Assembly: GCA_965178525.1 (NCBI GenBank)
Contig: CBCXVS010000336.1
Span: 1-7,404, forward strand
DNA length: 7,404 bases
Reading direction: 5' to 3'
From: CBCXVS01 sp965178525
GTDB taxonomy: Bacteria; Tectomicrobia; Entotheonellia; Entotheonellales; Entotheonellaceae
The position numbers and the translations under genes were made by a program. Numbering within the stretch: the first letter of the stretch is position 1; each line of letters starts with the position of its first letter. Of the stretch, positions 6,308-7,404 are shown piece after piece. The notes beneath the pieces were generated by a model. The model was not told where the DNA came from and ran no database searches. It saw only the letters and a program-made list of their open reading frames with translations.

Positions 6308-6324
6308 TCATCGTGATTTCTCGT

Positions 6325-6354
6325 TTGGCCTTTCGTCAACCTTCATGCCATAAT
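6325..6354 (+). promoter_or_regulatory. Sigma-70-like promoter of the transposase
   Basis: TTGGCC (6325-6330) and CATAAT (6349-6354) are separated by 18 bases and lie about 45 bases before the transposase start. This is a fair match to the -35 and -10 consensus and fits a promoter carried at the left end of the IS element. Confidence 0.4.
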
Positions 6355-6390
6355 TCGCCTCTCATCCGCTTGATCGACCTGTTTGACGTC

Positions 6391-6396
6391 GGAGGA
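6391..6396 (+). promoter_or_regulatory. Ribosome binding site deciding the transposase start
   Basis: GGAGGA lies 4 bases before the ATG at 6401 and 7 bases before the GTG at 6404, so translation should begin at one of these and not at the in-frame TTG at 6383, which precedes the site. Confidence 0.65.
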
Positions 6397-6400
6397 TGTG

Positions 6401-7321
6401 ATGGTGACCCGTGCTCCCGCAGTGCGCAACCATTTGTCCGCGGATGCGCGGTTCGACCGGCTGCGAGCCGGCTTTTCAGACATTCCCGATCACCGCCCAG
6501 GCACGCCGAAGATTCCACGGTCCGATGCGCTGATGTCCGCCTTTGCTATGTTCTCACTCAAATCGCCCTCGTTGCTGGCCTTTGACCAGGAGCGTAACGA
6601 GGACAACTTGCAGCAGGTCGACGGCATCGAGACGGTCCCCTGCGATAGCCGAAGGCGCGACATCCTCGATCCGGTCGCCCCCGAGTCCCTGCGGCCGCGG
6701 TTCAAGAATGTCTTGAGCGCCCGGCAACGCGGCAAAGTTCTTGAGGAGATGGTATGGATCGAGGGACATTACCGCTTAGCCCTCGATGGCACGGGTTATT
6801 TTTCTTCCCAGGAGCTTCACTGTGCCTCCTGTTTAGAGCGGCGCCACCGAAACGGCACTCTTACCTCTTCCCACCACCTGTTGGGCGCGGTGCTGATTCA
6901 TCCAGATCAGCGCGAAGTGATTCCCCCGATGCCCGAGCCGATCATCAAGCCAGATGACACCGAGAAAAATGACTGTGAACGCCACGCCGCCAAGCGCTTG
7001 ATGGCCAACCTTCGTCAAGATCACCCCGACCTCAAGCTGATTGTCACCGAAGCTAGCCGGAGTTCCAATGCACCCCACCTTCGCACGCTGCCCGATGACC
7101 ATTGGCATGATATTGTGGGGGTCAAAGAGAGCGATCAGGGTTGTTTGTTCGAGCACCTGGCGGCGGCTGAACAAGCCGGTCGGGTGACGGACTACGACCG
7201 TGAGGACACCGAGACGGGTCTATGCCATCGGTTTCGCTTGGTCAGTGATCTGCCGCTTAACGAGGCCAATCCGGACGTGCGGGTCAATGGCCTCGAAGGT
7301 TGGGAGTGGGACCGGGACTAG
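6401..7321 (+). pseudogene. IS transposase (IS4-like/ISNCY-type DDE), truncated
   Basis: From the ATG at 6401 this gives 306 residues. It begins with a helical N-terminus typical of this transposase group (DALMSAFAMFSLKSPSLLAF, then DQERNEDNL) and DILDPVAPESLRPRF. The first catalytic Asp is in LALDGTGYF (Asp129), followed by the Cys/His segment LHCASCLERRHRNG and NDCERHAAKRLMANLR. In relatives the second catalytic Asp sits in a V-E-D-G-L-x-S-N-x-P-H motif. Here it reads TEASRSSNAPH, with Ala218 at that place. Relatives are about 440 residues and continue past the D-x-N-F-D-(L/V)-x-V-N-x-L-E-x-W segment into the part with the catalytic Glu. Here the frame ends at a TAG (7319-7321) right after NGLEGWEWDRD, so the third catalytic residue is missing. 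With both defects it should be inactive, although promoter and ribosome binding site look normal. The family label is by recognition only. Confidence 0.7.
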
Positions 7322-7404
7322 GTTCAACCCGAATGGCATTAAGTTAAGCCAACTCCTTTCTTGATGAAGCAGTTACGCCGATTGCCTGAGACCGACTCTC
7401 CTCT
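7322..7404 (+). other. Sequence after the transposase, possible IS right end
   Basis: The frame continues for only a few codons after the TAG before a TAA. GGCATTAAGTTAAGCC (7334-7349) resembles the TTAAGTTAA-type ends of several IS4-like elements, so it may be the right terminal repeat brought close by deletion of the transposase C-terminus. I found no matching inverted copy left of the gene in 6240-6400, so this is weak. The last 55 bases are open in one frame without a recognisable family. Confidence 0.2.

Noticed and set aside
6240..6400. Left terminal inverted repeat matching the TTAAGTTAA segment at 7334-7349
   Set aside because: No TTAACTTAA-type sequence occurs in this interval, so the element's boundaries could not be set.
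1..7404. CRISPR array, tRNA or rRNA gene
   Set aside because: No regularly spaced direct repeats, no cloverleaf-like sequence with a CCA-compatible acceptor stem and no rRNA-like conserved stretch was found by eye on either strand.

Overview
The window comes from a bacterium of moderately high GC content. Every gene or gene remnant I can recognise is on the + strand, and most are broken. The only long, largely intact coding region is a helicase at about 3056-6261. Around it lie a stretch of co-oriented gene remnants (gene ends, starts and middles joined with almost no spacer) and two degenerate insertion-sequence transposases, one at each end. I cannot fix the taxon. The remnants (GldA/GldG-type ABC exporter, PpiC-type foldase, TPP-dependent enzyme, BD-FAE-like hydrolase, Rpn/PD-(D/E)XK-like protein) fit an uncultured, IS-rich environmental lineage, but that is inference. 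All family calls rest on recognising motifs by eye; no database search was possible.

Layout. 22-538: an IS1380-family transposase that keeps its two ends but has lost its catalytic centre. 721-1253: a frameshifted, amber-interrupted gene of the Rpn/PD-(D/E)XK-like type, ending in short tandem repeats. 1437-2419: a train of remnants in the order PpiC-type foldase start, ABC ATPase with its middle deleted, permease start fused to a GldG-like segment, and the C-terminal part of an alpha/beta hydrolase. 2645-2789: the tail of a TPP-dependent (acetolactate-synthase-like) enzyme. 2869-3034: a short C-terminal fragment that may come from a nucleotide kinase. 3056-6261: a superfamily 2 helicase of the DinG-like type that accompanies prokaryotic PIWI proteins of the pPIWI-RE class, split by one apparent frameshift near 3450. 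6242-6307: the first 21 codons of an overlapping next gene, where a pPIWI-RE partner would be expected. 6401-7321: a second IS transposase with a normal promoter and ribosome binding site, but lacking its second catalytic Asp and its C-terminus.

The most biologically notable item is the helicase. It resembles the pPIWI_RE_Z helicase of the three-gene pPIWI-RE system, which has been predicted in the literature to act against invading DNA or R-loops. The PIWI partner is not visible. The operon appears cut right after the helicase, near an IS element, so this looks like a defence island under decay rather than a complete working system.
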